Below the pieces are notes generated by a model. The model did no database searches. It saw nothing but the letters and a program-made list of their open reading frames with translations, and was not told the DNA's origin. Shown here piece by piece: positions 55,574-64,000 of a stretch of 64,000 bases of DNA (position 1 is the stretch's first letter; every line of letters starts with the position of its first letter). Location: NCBI RefSeq assembly GCF_002994615.1, contig NZ_PVNK01000184.1:1-64000 (forward strand), given 5' to 3'. This DNA is from Enhygromyxa salina (GTDB lineage: Bacteria > Myxococcota_A > Polyangia > Nannocystales > Nannocystaceae). Position numbers and translations under genes: made by a program.

Positions 55574-56794
55574 TCAGTCCGGAGTCGCGTCGTCAGAGCC
55601 GGCCTCTTGGCGATCTTTGGCGCTGGGCGGCAGGGCAGGGGGGTCATCGCGCAGCGGCGAGGTGCCTTGAATGATGTGGGCGACCAATTCGCGCCGACGC
55701 GCGGCCGAGCGTCGAAGATCCCGCAGCGAGGTGATGCCGGCCCTGTCATCGTCGATCGCCTCGCCCTTGTTGCGCTTGTTGTCGGCGAGGGCACGCAGGA
55801 TCAGATACACGATCGGCAGGACCGCGAACTCGACGACGATCAGCACCCCGGCCCCGAGCAGCGCGGCCAGCCACACGAGGATCGACATCGGCTTGGGCGT
55901 CTCGGCCAGCTCTTGGACGATCCCGGGCACGGCCAGCGCGCTGGTCTCGCTCGGCTCGGCCCGGGCGGTCGGCCGACGGGGCTGCGAAGGCTGTCGCCCG
56001 TCGAGCAGCGCCCGGACCTGCGCGACCGAGCGCGCCCGCGCCCGTGGATCGGGCTCGAGCAGCGCGCGCAGGACCGGGCGGAGGCTGTCGGGCAGGACCA
56101 GCTGTTCGAGGTCGATCGCGAGCCCCTCGTGGGGCAATTCGTCGGCCGGGCGACCGCTGGCGAGCGCGGCGATCGTGGCCCCGAGCGCGTAGAGATCGAC
56201 GCCCGGCCCGGCGTCGCCGTGGAGCTGCTCGGGCGCCATGTAGCCGAAGGTCCCGATCATCGTCGAGCCGCCCTCGAGCCGCGTGGCGACCCGGACCCCG
56301 CCGAAGTCGACGAGGTGAACCACGCCCTCATCGTCGACGATGATGTTGGCGGGCTTGATGTCGCGGTGGATGATCGGCGGCGTCAGCCCGTGGAGGTAGG
56401 CGAGGATGTCGAGGACCCCGCGCATCAGCTGGCGCAGCCGGGCCTCGTCGAAGCGGCCCGGCGCGCCCATGTCTTCGGCCAGCGTCCGACCGCGGACCCG
56501 ATCCATGACCAGGAAGTAGTCGCCGCTGTCTTCGCTGCTGAAGTAGTCGCGGTAGCGGGGGATGCCCGGGTGGCGGAGGCCCGCGAGGGTCTTGGCCTCG
56601 CGCTCGAACAGCTCGAAGGCCTTCCACTCGCGCGCGCCCTCGAGCGACAGGACCTTGATCGCGACCTCGTCGTCGGTCTCACGATCGATCGCGCGGTAGG
56701 TGTGCCCCTGGCTACCCGCGCCGAGCGACTCCATGATCTGGTAGCGCTGCAGGCCTTCGCGTGGCACCCGGGCACTGTCGAGATCTGCGCGCAA
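55574..56794 (-). CDS. Membrane-bound Ser/Thr protein kinase
   Basis: This 406-residue protein has a full eukaryote-like kinase domain (about 18-275): LGAGSQGHTYRA, VAIKVL, IIHRDIKPANIIV, LVDFGGVR, GTFGYMAPEQLHGD. A Ser/Pro-rich linker follows, then two adjacent hydrophobic helices near 308-345 (LVWLAALLGAGVLIVVEFAV, then LPIVYLILRALAD) and a charged cytoplasmic tail. It is probably anchored in the inner membrane with the kinase in the cytoplasm. The start is a TTG at 56794; a GTG at 56767 is an alternative. It lies downstream of the D-aminoacyl-tRNA deacylase gene by 13 bases. Confidence 0.9.
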   Translation of the reverse strand: MRADLDSARVPREGLQRYQIMESLGAGSQGHTYRAIDRETDDEVAIKVLSLEGAREWKAFELFEREAKTLAGLRHPGIPRYRDYFSSEDSGDYFLVMDRVRGRTLAEDMGAPGRFDEARLRQLMRGVLDILAYLHGLTPPIIHRDIKPANIIVDDEGVVHLVDFGGVRVATRLEGGSTMIGTFGYMAPEQLHGDAGPGVDLYALGATIAALASGRPADELPHEGLAIDLEQLVLPDSLRPVLRALLEPDPRARARSVAQVRALLDGRQPSQPRRPTARAEPSETSALAVPGIVQELAETPKPMSILVWLAALLGAGVLIVVEFAVLPIVYLILRALADNKRNKGEAIDDDRAGITSLRDLRRSAARRRELVAHIIQGTSPLRDDPPALPPSAKDRQEAGSDDATPD

Positions 56795-56807
56795 AAAAGC
56801 AACCCGC

Positions 56808-57260
56808 TCAGCGCACGACGCCGCCCTCGGTGAAGATCATCAAGGTCACGGGCCCGTCGTTGACCAGCTCGACCTCCATGTCCGCCGCGAAGCGCCCGGT
56901 CTCGGTCGGGATCCCGCGCTGGCGCAGCTCCTCGACCACGGCCATGTACAGCGGCTCGGCCTTGTCCGGATCCTCGGCCCGGTCGAAGCTCGGGCGCCGC
57001 CCCTTGCGGATCGTGCCCGCGAGCGTGAACTGGCTGATGACCAGCGCCGCGCCGCCGACGTCGACGAGGTTGCGATCCATGGGCTTGTCACCGGGGAACA
57101 TCCGCAGCCCCGCGAGCTTGCGTGCGGTCATGTGGGCATCGGCGAGCCCGTCGCCGCGCTCGACACCGACGAGGGCGACGACTCCACGCCCGATCTGCCC
57201 GACGATCTCGCCCCCGACCCGGACCTCGGCCCGGCTGACTCGCTGAATTACGCTCTTCAC
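56808..57260 (-). CDS. dtd: D-aminoacyl-tRNA deacylase
   Basis: This 150-residue protein starts at the GTG at 57260 (KSVIQRVSRAEVRV). The catalytic motifs SQFTLAG (near residue 76) and NDGPVT (near 134, the Gly-cisPro pair) are intact. DTD removes D-amino acids and glycine mischarged to tRNA. The length is typical (about 145-150). The frame is open upstream to 57410 but the added part has no DTD character. Confidence 0.95.
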   Translation of the reverse strand: MKSVIQRVSRAEVRVGGEIVGQIGRGVVALVGVERGDGLADAHMTARKLAGLRMFPGDKPMDRNLVDVGGAALVISQFTLAGTIRKGRRPSFDRAEDPDKAEPLYMAVVEELRQRGIPTETGRFAADMEVELVNDGPVTLMIFTEGGVVR

Positions 57261-57404
57261 TGGGCGATAGTACCCATGGTCGCGGCGAGGGGCTCGCCAC
57301 CGCCGACAGCCTGCGGAGCGGCCTGGGGGCGCCCGTGGCGGTGACCCGGGTCCTGGCATCGGGCCGCCGCCGGAGGTCGAGGTCGACAATCCGCTCGCGG
57401 CGAC

Positions 57405-57434
57405 TTGCACGCGGGCCTGCCGCTTGCGTACCGT
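57405..57434 (+). promoter_or_regulatory. Promoter of the GCS2-CBS gene (leaderless type)
   Basis: TTGCAC (57405-57410) and TACCGT (57429-57434) are 18 bases apart. The ATG at 57443 follows eight bases after the -10, and no Shine-Dalgarno is present. Confidence 0.5.
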
Positions 57435-57442
57435 GACAATAG

Positions 57443-59359
57443 ATGGGCGAACAAGAGGTCACCGGGGCCGATGATGCTGAGCTGCGTGCGTTCATGCGGG
57501 CCATCCTCGCCGACGTCCACGCGTTCGAGCAGGTCATCGAGCGGGGCATGATCGAGTCGGGCGTCCGGCGGATCGGCGCGGAGCAAGAGATGTTCCTCGT
57601 CGATCGCACGCTCTCGGTCGCGCCGGTCGCGACCCAGGTGCTCGAGACCGCCAACGATCCGCGCCTGACCACCGAGCTGGCCCAGTTCAACCTCGAGGCC
57701 AACCTCTCGCCCCAAGACTTCACCGGGGGGTGTCTGCGCGCGCTCGAGACCGAGGTCGAGGAGGTCCTCGGCGTCGCGCGCAAGGCCGCCGCTGCCCACG
57801 ACGCCAAGGTCGTGCTGTCCGGCATCCTCCCGACCCTGCGCAAGCCCGATCTGGTCATGTCCAACATGACGCCCTTGCCGCGCTACTTCGCGCTCAACCG
57901 GGCGATGCAGCGGATGCGCGGGGGCCAGGACTTCCACGTCCTGATCAAGGGCAAGGACGAGCTCGAGCTGACCCATGACAACGTCATGCTCGAGGCCGCC
58001 AACACCAGCTTCCAGATCCACTTTCAGGTCGAGGCCGGCGAGTTCGCCCGGCTCTACAACCTCGCGCAGGTCGTGACCGCGCCGGTCCTGGCCTCGTCGG
58101 TCAACTCGCCCGTGCTGATGGGCAAGCGGCTGTGGAACGAGACCCGCGTGGCCCTCTTCCACCACTCCGTCGACACCCGCAACGAGGCCCACAAGGCCCG
58201 CAGCGCCCGCCCGCGGGTCGGCTTTGGCGATCGCTGGGTCGAGGACTCGGTCCTCGAGATCTTCCGCGAGGACATCGCCCGCTTTCGTGTCGTGCTCTCG
58301 ACCTCGCTCGATGAGGATCCAATGGAGTCCCTGCGCCAGGGCAAGGCCCCCGAGCTCAAGGCCCTGCGCCTCCACAACGGCACGGTCTACCGGTGGAACC
58401 GGGCCTGCTATGGCGTCGCCAACGGGGTCCCGCACCTGCGGATCGAGAACCGCGCGCTGCCAGCGGGGCCGAGCGTCGTCGACGAGGTCGGCAGCGCGGC
58501 GTTCTACTTCGGCTTGATGTCCGGCCTCGGCGATCAGGTCAGCGACATCCGCAAGGCGATGGACTTCGACGACGCGAAGCACAACTTCTTCTCGTCGGCT
58601 CGCTACGGCCTCGACGCCCGGCTGACCTGGATCGACGGTCGCACCTACGACGCGTCGAAGTTGATCCTCGACACGCTGCTGCCGCTCGCGCGCGCGGGGC
58701 TCCAGGCCCACGCGATCGACGTCGCCGACATCGATCGCTACCTCGGCGTCGTCGAGGATCGCGTCCGCGAGGGCGTCACGGGCGCGCGGTGGGCGATCCA
58801 GTCGCTGGCCCAGATGCCCGTCGACGGCCCGCGCGATGTCCGGTCCCGGGCGCTGACCCACGCGATGCTCGAGCACCAGGAGGCCGGCGACCCCGTGCAC
58901 ACCTGGAAACCGGCGGCCTTCGAGAAGGTCAGCGATGTCCGCGAGAACTACCTGACCGTGGGCCAGTTCATGACCACGGACCTGTTTACCGTCCACCCCG
59001 AGGACCTCGTCGACCTCGCGGCGAGCCTCATGGACTGGGAGCGCATTCGCCACGTCCCCGTCGAGGACGAAGGCAAGCTGGTCGGCTTGATCTCCCACCG
59101 CGCCGTGTTACGTCTGGTCGCGCGCGGGCACCTCGATCGTGCTGGAGCTGAGAAGGTGGCCGTGCGCGAGATCATGCGGACCGATCCGATCACAGTCGAG
59201 CCTGGAACCACGACCCTCGAGGTCCTCCAGCTCATGCGCGACAAAAAGGTTGGGTCGGTGCCGGTGGTCGAAGGTGACAAGCTCGTCGGGATCGTGACCG
59301 AGCACGACCTGATCGAGGTCTCCAGCCGCCTGCTCGACAATTATCTCCGAGGAGAGTGA
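57443..59359 (+). CDS. GCS2-type glutamate-cysteine-ligase-like protein with two CBS domains
   Basis: This 638-residue protein has an N-terminal GCS2-like ATP-grasp/glutamine-synthetase-fold domain (about 20-490): RRIGAEQEMFLVD, QFNLEANLSP, DFHVLIKGKDELELTHDN, NTSFQIHFQV and VPHLRIENRALPAGPSV. Two CBS domains follow (FMTTDLFTVHPEDLVDLA near 508; IMRTDPITVEPGTTTLEVL near 575), which usually bind AMP/ATP as regulatory modules. The enzyme part would form a gamma-glutamyl or other amide bond; the true substrates are unknown. The stop (TGA) is followed at once by the GTG of the deacylase-like gene, indicating coupling. Confidence 0.85.
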   Translation: MGEQEVTGADDAELRAFMRAILADVHAFEQVIERGMIESGVRRIGAEQEMFLVDRTLSVAPVATQVLETANDPRLTTELAQFNLEANLSPQDFTGGCLRALETEVEEVLGVARKAAAAHDAKVVLSGILPTLRKPDLVMSNMTPLPRYFALNRAMQRMRGGQDFHVLIKGKDELELTHDNVMLEAANTSFQIHFQVEAGEFARLYNLAQVVTAPVLASSVNSPVLMGKRLWNETRVALFHHSVDTRNEAHKARSARPRVGFGDRWVEDSVLEIFREDIARFRVVLSTSLDEDPMESLRQGKAPELKALRLHNGTVYRWNRACYGVANGVPHLRIENRALPAGPSVVDEVGSAAFYFGLMSGLGDQVSDIRKAMDFDDAKHNFFSSARYGLDARLTWIDGRTYDASKLILDTLLPLARAGLQAHAIDVADIDRYLGVVEDRVREGVTGARWAIQSLAQMPVDGPRDVRSRALTHAMLEHQEAGDPVHTWKPAAFEKVSDVRENYLTVGQFMTTDLFTVHPEDLVDLAASLMDWERIRHVPVEDEGKLVGLISHRAVLRLVARGHLDRAGAEKVAVREIMRTDPITVEPGTTTLEVLQLMRDKKVGSVPVVEGDKLVGIVTEHDLIEVSSRLLDNYLRGE

Positions 59360-60643
59360 GTGCAGGACCGGCGGGGGCTCGAGAAGTCCGAGGCTGACCT
59401 CGGCCCCGGTTCGACCACGCCAAGCCGGCCGACCCCCGAGTGGCCGCCCGAAGGCGCGACCCTGACCCGGCGCTGGCTCGGCGCGCACGAGGGCGTCGCG
59501 CCGGGGCCGACCCTGGTCATCATTGGGGGCATCCACGGCAACGAGCCGAGCGGGGTGATCGCCTTGCAGCGGGTCCTGCACGAGCTGCGGCGGCGTCGAA
59601 TCCCGGTCCAGGGCCGGCTCCTGGGCCTCGCGGGCAACATGCGCGCGCTGGCCCACAACGCCCGCTTCATGACCCGGGATCTCAACCGGGGGTGGTTCCC
59701 GGATCACCTCGCCCGCCTGCGCGACCAGGCCCACAGTGAAGACTCGCCCGAGGACGTCGAGCAGCGCGAGCTCCTGAAGATCTTCGATCGCCTCGACGAG
59801 ACCTTCGACCACCCGCTGGTGGTCATGGATCTGCACAGCTTCTCGGCCGAGGGTCCGCCCTTCTCGGTCGTCGCCGACACCCTCCGCAATCGGCCGCTCG
59901 CCTACGAGCTCCGGGCCCCGATCATCTTCGGGCTCGACGAGGCCGTCGGGGGCACGATGCTCGGCTACCTCGCCGACCTCGGCCACGTCGCGGTCGGCTT
60001 CGAGGGCGGTCAACACGACGATCCGCGGACCGTCGAGAACCATGTCGCGGCGATCTGGATCGCGCTGGTCGCGAACGGCTTGATCGCGCGCGAGGAGCTG
60101 CCCGAGCTCGAGCGCTGCGAGGCGCGCCTGGCCCAGGCCGCGGCCGGGCTGCCGCGCGCCGTCGAGATCGTCTACCGCCACCCGATCACCCCCGAGGACG
60201 GGTTTCGCATGGACCCCGGGTTTCACAATTTCCAGGACGTCCGCCGTAACCAGCGCCTGGCGATCGACCGCGACGGCGAGATCGGCTCGCCGGCGACCGG
60301 CCGCGTGCTGATGCCGCTCTACCAGGGCCAGGGCGAGGACGGCTTCTTCATCGCCCGCGATCTCGGCAACGCGCGGCTCCAGCTCTCGGCCGCGCTGCGC
60401 AAGCTCGAGGTCGATCGCCTGCTGCCCTACCTGCCCGGGATCGAGGTCGATGACAGCGTCGCCGACGAGATCACCGTTGGCCGCGTCGGCAACCGGCCCG
60501 CCGTCAAAAAGGTCCTGCGCCTGCTCGGCTACCGCAAGGACGTGCCCGCGGACGGGCAGCTTCGGGTCGCGCGGCGCCGCCAAGCCGAGAGCAAGCGCCG
60601 CGGTCGGGCGAGCACGATCGGCGAGGCCTTCGCCCCGGACTAG
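59360..60643 (+). CDS. Succinylglutamate desuccinylase/aspartoacylase-family protein
   Basis: This 427-residue M14-like zinc hydrolase has GGIHGNEPSGV (zinc His and Glu), the arginine and asparagine region MTRDLNRGW, DLHSFS (second zinc His) and a C-terminal beta domain. A long N-terminus of about 50 residues and a Lys/Arg-rich tail extend it beyond AstE (about 320). It would cleave an amide of an N-acyl amino acid. The GTG start directly abuts the GCS2-CBS stop, so the two are translationally coupled and may act on the same metabolite. It ends four bases from the convergent UbiA gene. Confidence 0.86.
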   Translation: MQDRRGLEKSEADLGPGSTTPSRPTPEWPPEGATLTRRWLGAHEGVAPGPTLVIIGGIHGNEPSGVIALQRVLHELRRRRIPVQGRLLGLAGNMRALAHNARFMTRDLNRGWFPDHLARLRDQAHSEDSPEDVEQRELLKIFDRLDETFDHPLVVMDLHSFSAEGPPFSVVADTLRNRPLAYELRAPIIFGLDEAVGGTMLGYLADLGHVAVGFEGGQHDDPRTVENHVAAIWIALVANGLIAREELPELERCEARLAQAAAGLPRAVEIVYRHPITPEDGFRMDPGFHNFQDVRRNQRLAIDRDGEIGSPATGRVLMPLYQGQGEDGFFIARDLGNARLQLSAALRKLEVDRLLPYLPGIEVDDSVADEITVGRVGNRPAVKKVLRLLGYRKDVPADGQLRVARRRQAESKRRGRASTIGEAFAPD

Positions 60644-60647
60644 CAGG

Positions 60648-61514
60648 CTACTGGCCCCAGTAGAGCACGAGCCCGGTCACCACCAGCCAGACCACGAAGT
60701 TGCCCATGAACAGCCAGTCGCGGAGCATCTCCTCGGTCGGGCTCTCGGCGTCGGGCCGCGAGGTGACCAGGTGGATGAAGCGCAGGATCCCGATGATCGG
60801 GAAGGGCAGGGTGTAGATCAGCGGGGCGTCGCCGAAGGTCGCGGCCACGTGCGCGCTTTGGGTGTAGAGCCCGTAGACCACGGCGGTCAGCAGCGCGAGC
60901 GTGTGGAGGACCCAGCGCAGCGCGTCGCCGGAGTAGTGCTCGAGCACCGAGCGGGTCTTGGCCCCGGACTGGGCGAACTCGTGGGCGCGCTTGCCGAAGC
61001 CGAGGAACATCGCGAGCAGGGCGGTGCAGCCCAAGAGCCACGGCGAGGGCGGCAGTCCGATGACCAGCGCGCCCGCGAGCACGCGGAGCACGAAGCCGGT
61101 CGCGATCGAGAGCACGTCGAGGTAGGGGACCTTCTTGGTCCAAAAGCAGTAGGCGATGTTGAGCCCGAAGTAGCCGCCGAGCGTGGCCGCGTAGAGCGGC
61201 GCGAGCATGAACGCGGCCCCGAGCGCGAACGGGACCGCGACGATCGTGAAGTTGCGCGCGATCGACGGCGGCAGCTTGCCCGAGGCGATCGGCCGGCTCT
61301 TCTTCTTGGGGTGGGCGCGATCTTTCTCGACATCGACGATGTCGTTGATCACGTACACGCAGCCCGAGACCAGGCAGAACAACGCGAAGGCGGCCGCGAC
61401 GCGCCACAGGGCGTCGAGGTCCAGGAGCTTCTGACCGAAGACCAGAGGAACGCCGACGAAGGCGTTTTTGATCCACTGCTTCGGCCTGAGGGTCTTGAGC
61501 AGGCCCAGGAACAC
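60648..61514 (-). CDS. UbiA-family decaprenyl-phosphate phosphoribosyltransferase-like protein
   Basis: This 288-residue membrane protein has about eight to nine helices and the UbiA Asp motifs: NDIVDVEKDRAHPKKKSRPI (first Asp-rich motif) and a second loop around FGKRAHEFAQSG. The opening LRPKQWIKNAFVGVPLVF and the KKKSRPIASG loop are those of the phosphoribosyltransferase subgroup (mycobacterial Rv3806c, 302 residues) rather than quinone prenyltransferases. It would transfer phosphoribose from PRPP to polyprenyl phosphate, the step that feeds DprE1-DprE2. That pair lies 6 kb away on the other strand. Confidence 0.87.
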   Translation of the reverse strand: MFLGLLKTLRPKQWIKNAFVGVPLVFGQKLLDLDALWRVAAAFALFCLVSGCVYVINDIVDVEKDRAHPKKKSRPIASGKLPPSIARNFTIVAVPFALGAAFMLAPLYAATLGGYFGLNIAYCFWTKKVPYLDVLSIATGFVLRVLAGALVIGLPPSPWLLGCTALLAMFLGFGKRAHEFAQSGAKTRSVLEHYSGDALRWVLHTLALLTAVVYGLYTQSAHVAATFGDAPLIYTLPFPIIGILRFIHLVTSRPDAESPTEEMLRDWLFMGNFVVWLVVTGLVLYWGQ

Positions 61515-61582
61515 GGCGGGGCGAGACTATGGCATGAGGCCGCCGGATGTTCCATCCTCGGGCCGACGGAGGTCACCAGACG

Positions 61583-64000
61583 ATGAATCGCCAGCCCAAG
61601 CGAGCCCTGCTCTCCTCTCTCGCGCTCGCAAGCGTGTTGGCGCTGTGCTCGAGCGAGGCGGCGGCCGGCTCCGGCCCCGTCGCGGGCGCGGTCACGGATC
61701 CCGGGGTCCTCGGGGTCGGGTTCGGCGCGGACGCGCCCGGGTCGGTCGTGATCCCCGCAGATCGTGGGCCCCAGCCGAGCTCGAGCGACGCTGTCCTCGA
61801 TCTCGACGCGCCCTTGTGGGAGCCGGGCGTGCTCGACCCCGCGGCCGGGATGGTCGGTCGGTGGCAGCGTGAGCTCGAGCGTCGCCGAGATCTGCTCGCC
61901 GACCACCGCGGCCGCGACCACGTCGCGGCGCTCGCGTTGCTCGGTCTGCTGCCCGCGCTGTCTGGCGAGGTCGATCGCGCCGAGCTCATCTCCTTTGTCG
62001 ACGAGATCCGCGAAGATCGCCGTCGGCACCCCCTGGTCCGCTCGCTCGCCGCCGAGGGCCGCGCTCAGCTCCACGAGGACGCGGGCGAGCTCGACGAGGC
62101 CCGGGCGCTCTACGCCGAGCACGGCGCGCTGCTCTCGTGGCGGATCGTCGGACCCTTCGACAACGCCAACCGCACCGGCCACGACCACGCCTTCGGACCC
62201 GAGCTCGAAGACTGGGCGCCGGGGCAGAGCTTCGAGGGCAAGCTCGCGGGCGAGCCCGTCGACTGGCGCCCCTACGAGCCCGAGAACACCCTCGCCGGCG
62301 GCTACGTCTCGTTCGACGAGTTCCTCCGGCCCAACGAGTACGTCACCGGCTACGCGACGACCTGGGTCCACGCGCCCAAGCAGACCGAGGCCGTCATCCA
62401 CGTCGGGACCGGCGGCGCCCACAAGATCTGGGTGGGGCCCGAGCTCGTCGGCGAGGGCCAGGCCTACCGCCGCCCGCAGCCTCTCCAAGACGCCTACGCG
62501 ATCACCCTCGAGGCTGGCTGGAACCGGATCCTGGTCAAGGTCGGCTGTGAGGCCGGCGCCTGGGGCTTCTTCGCCCGGATCAGCGGGGCCGACGGCGCGC
62601 CGATCCCGGGGCTCGAGGCCGACGGCTCGCCCCCGGTCGACGCGACCGTGCTGCCCGCGGCGGCCCCGGAGCAGAGCTCGAGCGAGATCGATCCCGACGC
62701 GCGCGCGGCCAAGCCTCCGCTGTCGCTGCGCAAGCTGTTCGAGGACGCCGCCGACGACGAGCTCCGGTCGAGGGTCGCGCCCGAGGACGAATTGGCCCTC
62801 ACCGAGTTCTACAGCTGGGTCGGGCCCTTCTCGCGCGAGGACTTCACCGGCCGCGATCAGGCCCGCGAGGCCGACGCGGCCGTGCAGTCGGCCCGCAGCG
62901 CGCTGTTCTTGGGCCTGGCCGAAGACGACTCCGCCCGGGCCCGCGCGGCCTTTGAAGAGGGCGTCGAGCGAGCCGAGGCGATCGGCGACGAGGCGATCAT
63001 CGAGCACTCGCAGATGCTGATTGAGCTCGCCTACACCAACGCGGCCCTCGGGCTCGAGCGCCGGACCGAGGCCCTGCTCGACGAGGCCCGCCGCGTCGCG
63101 CCCGACGACGCCCTGATCGAGCTCGCGCACCTCGAGCGGCTGTCCAACGACGGCTTCGATCTCGCGGCCATGACCTGGCTCGAAGATCTGCGCCGTCGCT
63201 ACCCCGACTCGGCCACGATCCTGCGCGAGGCGGCCGGCCGCGAGATCGAGCTCGGGCGCGTCCGCGAGGGCCTCGCGCTGCTCGAGCAGCACAGCCGGGC
63301 GCACAGCGGCGACGCGGCGGTGATCGAGCAGCGGATCGAGGCGCACCTGCGCCTCGGCGAGATCGAGCCCGCGGTCGCCCTCGCGCGCGACCTCGTCGCC
63401 GCGGCCCCGGGGCGGCCCTCGGCCTGGCGTCGCCTCGCCGGCCTCGAGGAGGCCGCGACCAACTACGACCTGGCCGTCGCCGCGCTCGAGACCGCCGTCG
63501 AGCTCGCGCCCCAGGACCCGCAGCTGCACACCGCGCTCGGCTTCTTGCAGAGCCGCGCGGGCGACCAGGCCGGCAGCGTGCTCGCGTTCCAGCGCAGCCT
63601 CGAGCTCAACCCCCAGCAGCCCGAGCTCCGCGACCTCCTGACCACGCTCGGGGCCGCGGGGGACGACGTGTTCACGCGCTACGCCGTCGAGCTCGAGGAG
63701 GTCGTCGCCGCCGCCGACGACGGGCCCGAGCCCAAGAGCTGGAAGGGCAAGGACGCGGCCGTGCTCCACCGCATGATCGCGACCCGGATCGGCCAGAGCG
63801 GCCTCGGCGAGCGCCTCGATCACCGGATCATCAAGATCCTCGACGAGCGCGGGATCGAGAGCCAGGCCCGCCACGATTTCGGCTACGAGCCCGACGAGAG
63901 CTACGTCGAGGTCCGCCGGGCGCGGGTCTACCGACGCGACGGGCGGATCGAGGACATCGGGATCACCCGCCACTACTCGGTCGGGGCCGCGGGCTACCGC
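61583..64000 (+). CDS. TPR / DUF3857-like secreted protein (3' end outside window)
   Basis: The frame from the ATG at 61583 is open to the window edge (806 codons), so the gene is partial. A signal peptide (LLSSLALASVLALCSSEAAAG) is followed by a beta-sandwich-like domain (WRIVGPFDNANRTGHD; WVHAPKQTEAVIHVGTGGAH; TLEAGWNRILVKVGCEAGAW) and several TPR-like repeats (about 430-690). The visible end (YEPDESYVEVRRARVYRRDG, then IEDIGITRHYSV) matches the start of a DUF3857 domain, which usually precedes a transglutaminase-like domain. Periplasmic location is likely. GGAGG lies about 12 bases before the ATG. Confidence 0.8.
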   Translation, partial: MNRQPKRALLSSLALASVLALCSSEAAAGSGPVAGAVTDPGVLGVGFGADAPGSVVIPADRGPQPSSSDAVLDLDAPLWEPGVLDPAAGMVGRWQRELERRRDLLADHRGRDHVAALALLGLLPALSGEVDRAELISFVDEIREDRRRHPLVRSLAAEGRAQLHEDAGELDEARALYAEHGALLSWRIVGPFDNANRTGHDHAFGPELEDWAPGQSFEGKLAGEPVDWRPYEPENTLAGGYVSFDEFLRPNEYVTGYATTWVHAPKQTEAVIHVGTGGAHKIWVGPELVGEGQAYRRPQPLQDAYAITLEAGWNRILVKVGCEAGAWGFFARISGADGAPIPGLEADGSPPVDATVLPAAAPEQSSSEIDPDARAAKPPLSLRKLFEDAADDELRSRVAPEDELALTEFYSWVGPFSREDFTGRDQAREADAAVQSARSALFLGLAEDDSARARAAFEEGVERAEAIGDEAIIEHSQMLIELAYTNAALGLERRTEALLDEARRVAPDDALIELAHLERLSNDGFDLAAMTWLEDLRRRYPDSATILREAAGREIELGRVREGLALLEQHSRAHSGDAAVIEQRIEAHLRLGEIEPAVALARDLVAAAPGRPSAWRRLAGLEEAATNYDLAVAALETAVELAPQDPQLHTALGFLQSRAGDQAGSVLAFQRSLELNPQQPELRDLLTTLGAAGDDVFTRYAVELEEVVAAADDGPEPKSWKGKDAAVLHRMIATRIGQSGLGERLDHRIIKILDERGIESQARHDFGYEPDESYVEVRRARVYRRDGRIEDIGITRHYSVGAAGYR

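Overview
The window is GC-rich chromosomal DNA, about 70% GC by eye, densely packed with genes on both strands. It has no recognisable insertion sequence, phage gene, rRNA or CRISPR array. Several marks point to a myxobacterium, probably Nannocystaceae-like (Plesiocystis/Enhygromyxa/Nannocystis): lipoproteins with Gly-Asp-Ser repeat linkers, TIGR02996- and TIGR04563-type proteins, AgmX/PglI- and DUF6263-like lipoproteins, eukaryote-like Ser/Thr kinases, and a kinase-ATPase-TPR fusion. This placement is inference from gene content, not from a marker gene.

Layout. 1-210: inverted and direct repeats. 209-778 (-): a DUF6484-type protein linked to type VI secretion. 923-6221 (+): a lipoprotein and an Mla/MCE lipid transporter (permease, ATPase, two substrate-binding MCE proteins, each with the same eight-cysteine insertion). 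6280-8490 (+): a lipoprotein and a di-heme c-type cytochrome lipoprotein. 8472-10187 (-): a TIGR02996 protein. 10188-11055: an AT-rich island and an unknown gene. 11192-13410 (+): tRNA-Met with clear promoter and terminator, a 5'-3' exonuclease, and a secreted agmatine-deiminase-family protein. 13429-15624 (-): lipase-like hydrolase, Lgt, DksA/TraR. 16016-17224 (+): small ribbon-helix-helix protein and a hydrolase. 17368-23144 (+): thiolase, 3-hydroxyacyl-CoA dehydrogenase, enoyl-CoA hydratase and two acyl-CoA dehydrogenases, a complete C4 acyl-CoA module with a lipoprotein gene inside it. 23160-25029 (-): membrane protein and J-domain-like protein. 25396-25468 (-): tRNA-Thr. 25532-28207 (-): thiS-thiG-thiE plus a signal-peptidase-I-like protein lacking both catalytic residues. 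28472-30469 (+): Crp/Fnr regulator and alanine racemase.

30705-34790 (+): repeat-rich surface proteins. 34793-35908 (-): DUF6263-like lipoprotein. 35998-38257 (+): RarA and PdxJ. 38342-41164 (-): C45-like TPR protein and an unknown protein. 41220-47487 (+): 1321-residue kinase-AAA-TPR protein and prolyl oligopeptidase. 47521-50016 (-): metallophosphoesterase, CutA, flavin reductase. 50129-55565 (+): KamA-like radical SAM enzyme, MscS channel, DprE1-like oxidase, DprE2-like reductase, zinc-ribbon protein. 55574-57260 (-): Ser/Thr kinase and D-aminoacyl-tRNA deacylase. 57443-60643 (+): GCS2-CBS fusion and an AstE/aspartoacylase-like hydrolase. 60648-61514 (-): UbiA-family prenyl-phosphate phosphoribosyltransferase. 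61583-64000 (+): start of a TPR/DUF3857-like protein cut by the window edge.

The most interesting biology is: (1) the DprE1-DprE2 pair with a UbiA phosphoribosyltransferase 6 kb away, a possible polyprenyl-phosphate-arabinose route; (2) the conserved eight-cysteine insertion in both MCE proteins; (3) the catalytically dead signal peptidase homologue in a thiamine operon; (4) the GCS2-CBS plus deacylase pair; (5) -10-like hexamers 6-9 bases before several start codons, suggesting leaderless transcripts; and (6) short in-frame tandem repeats in unrelated proteins, including conserved enzymes.
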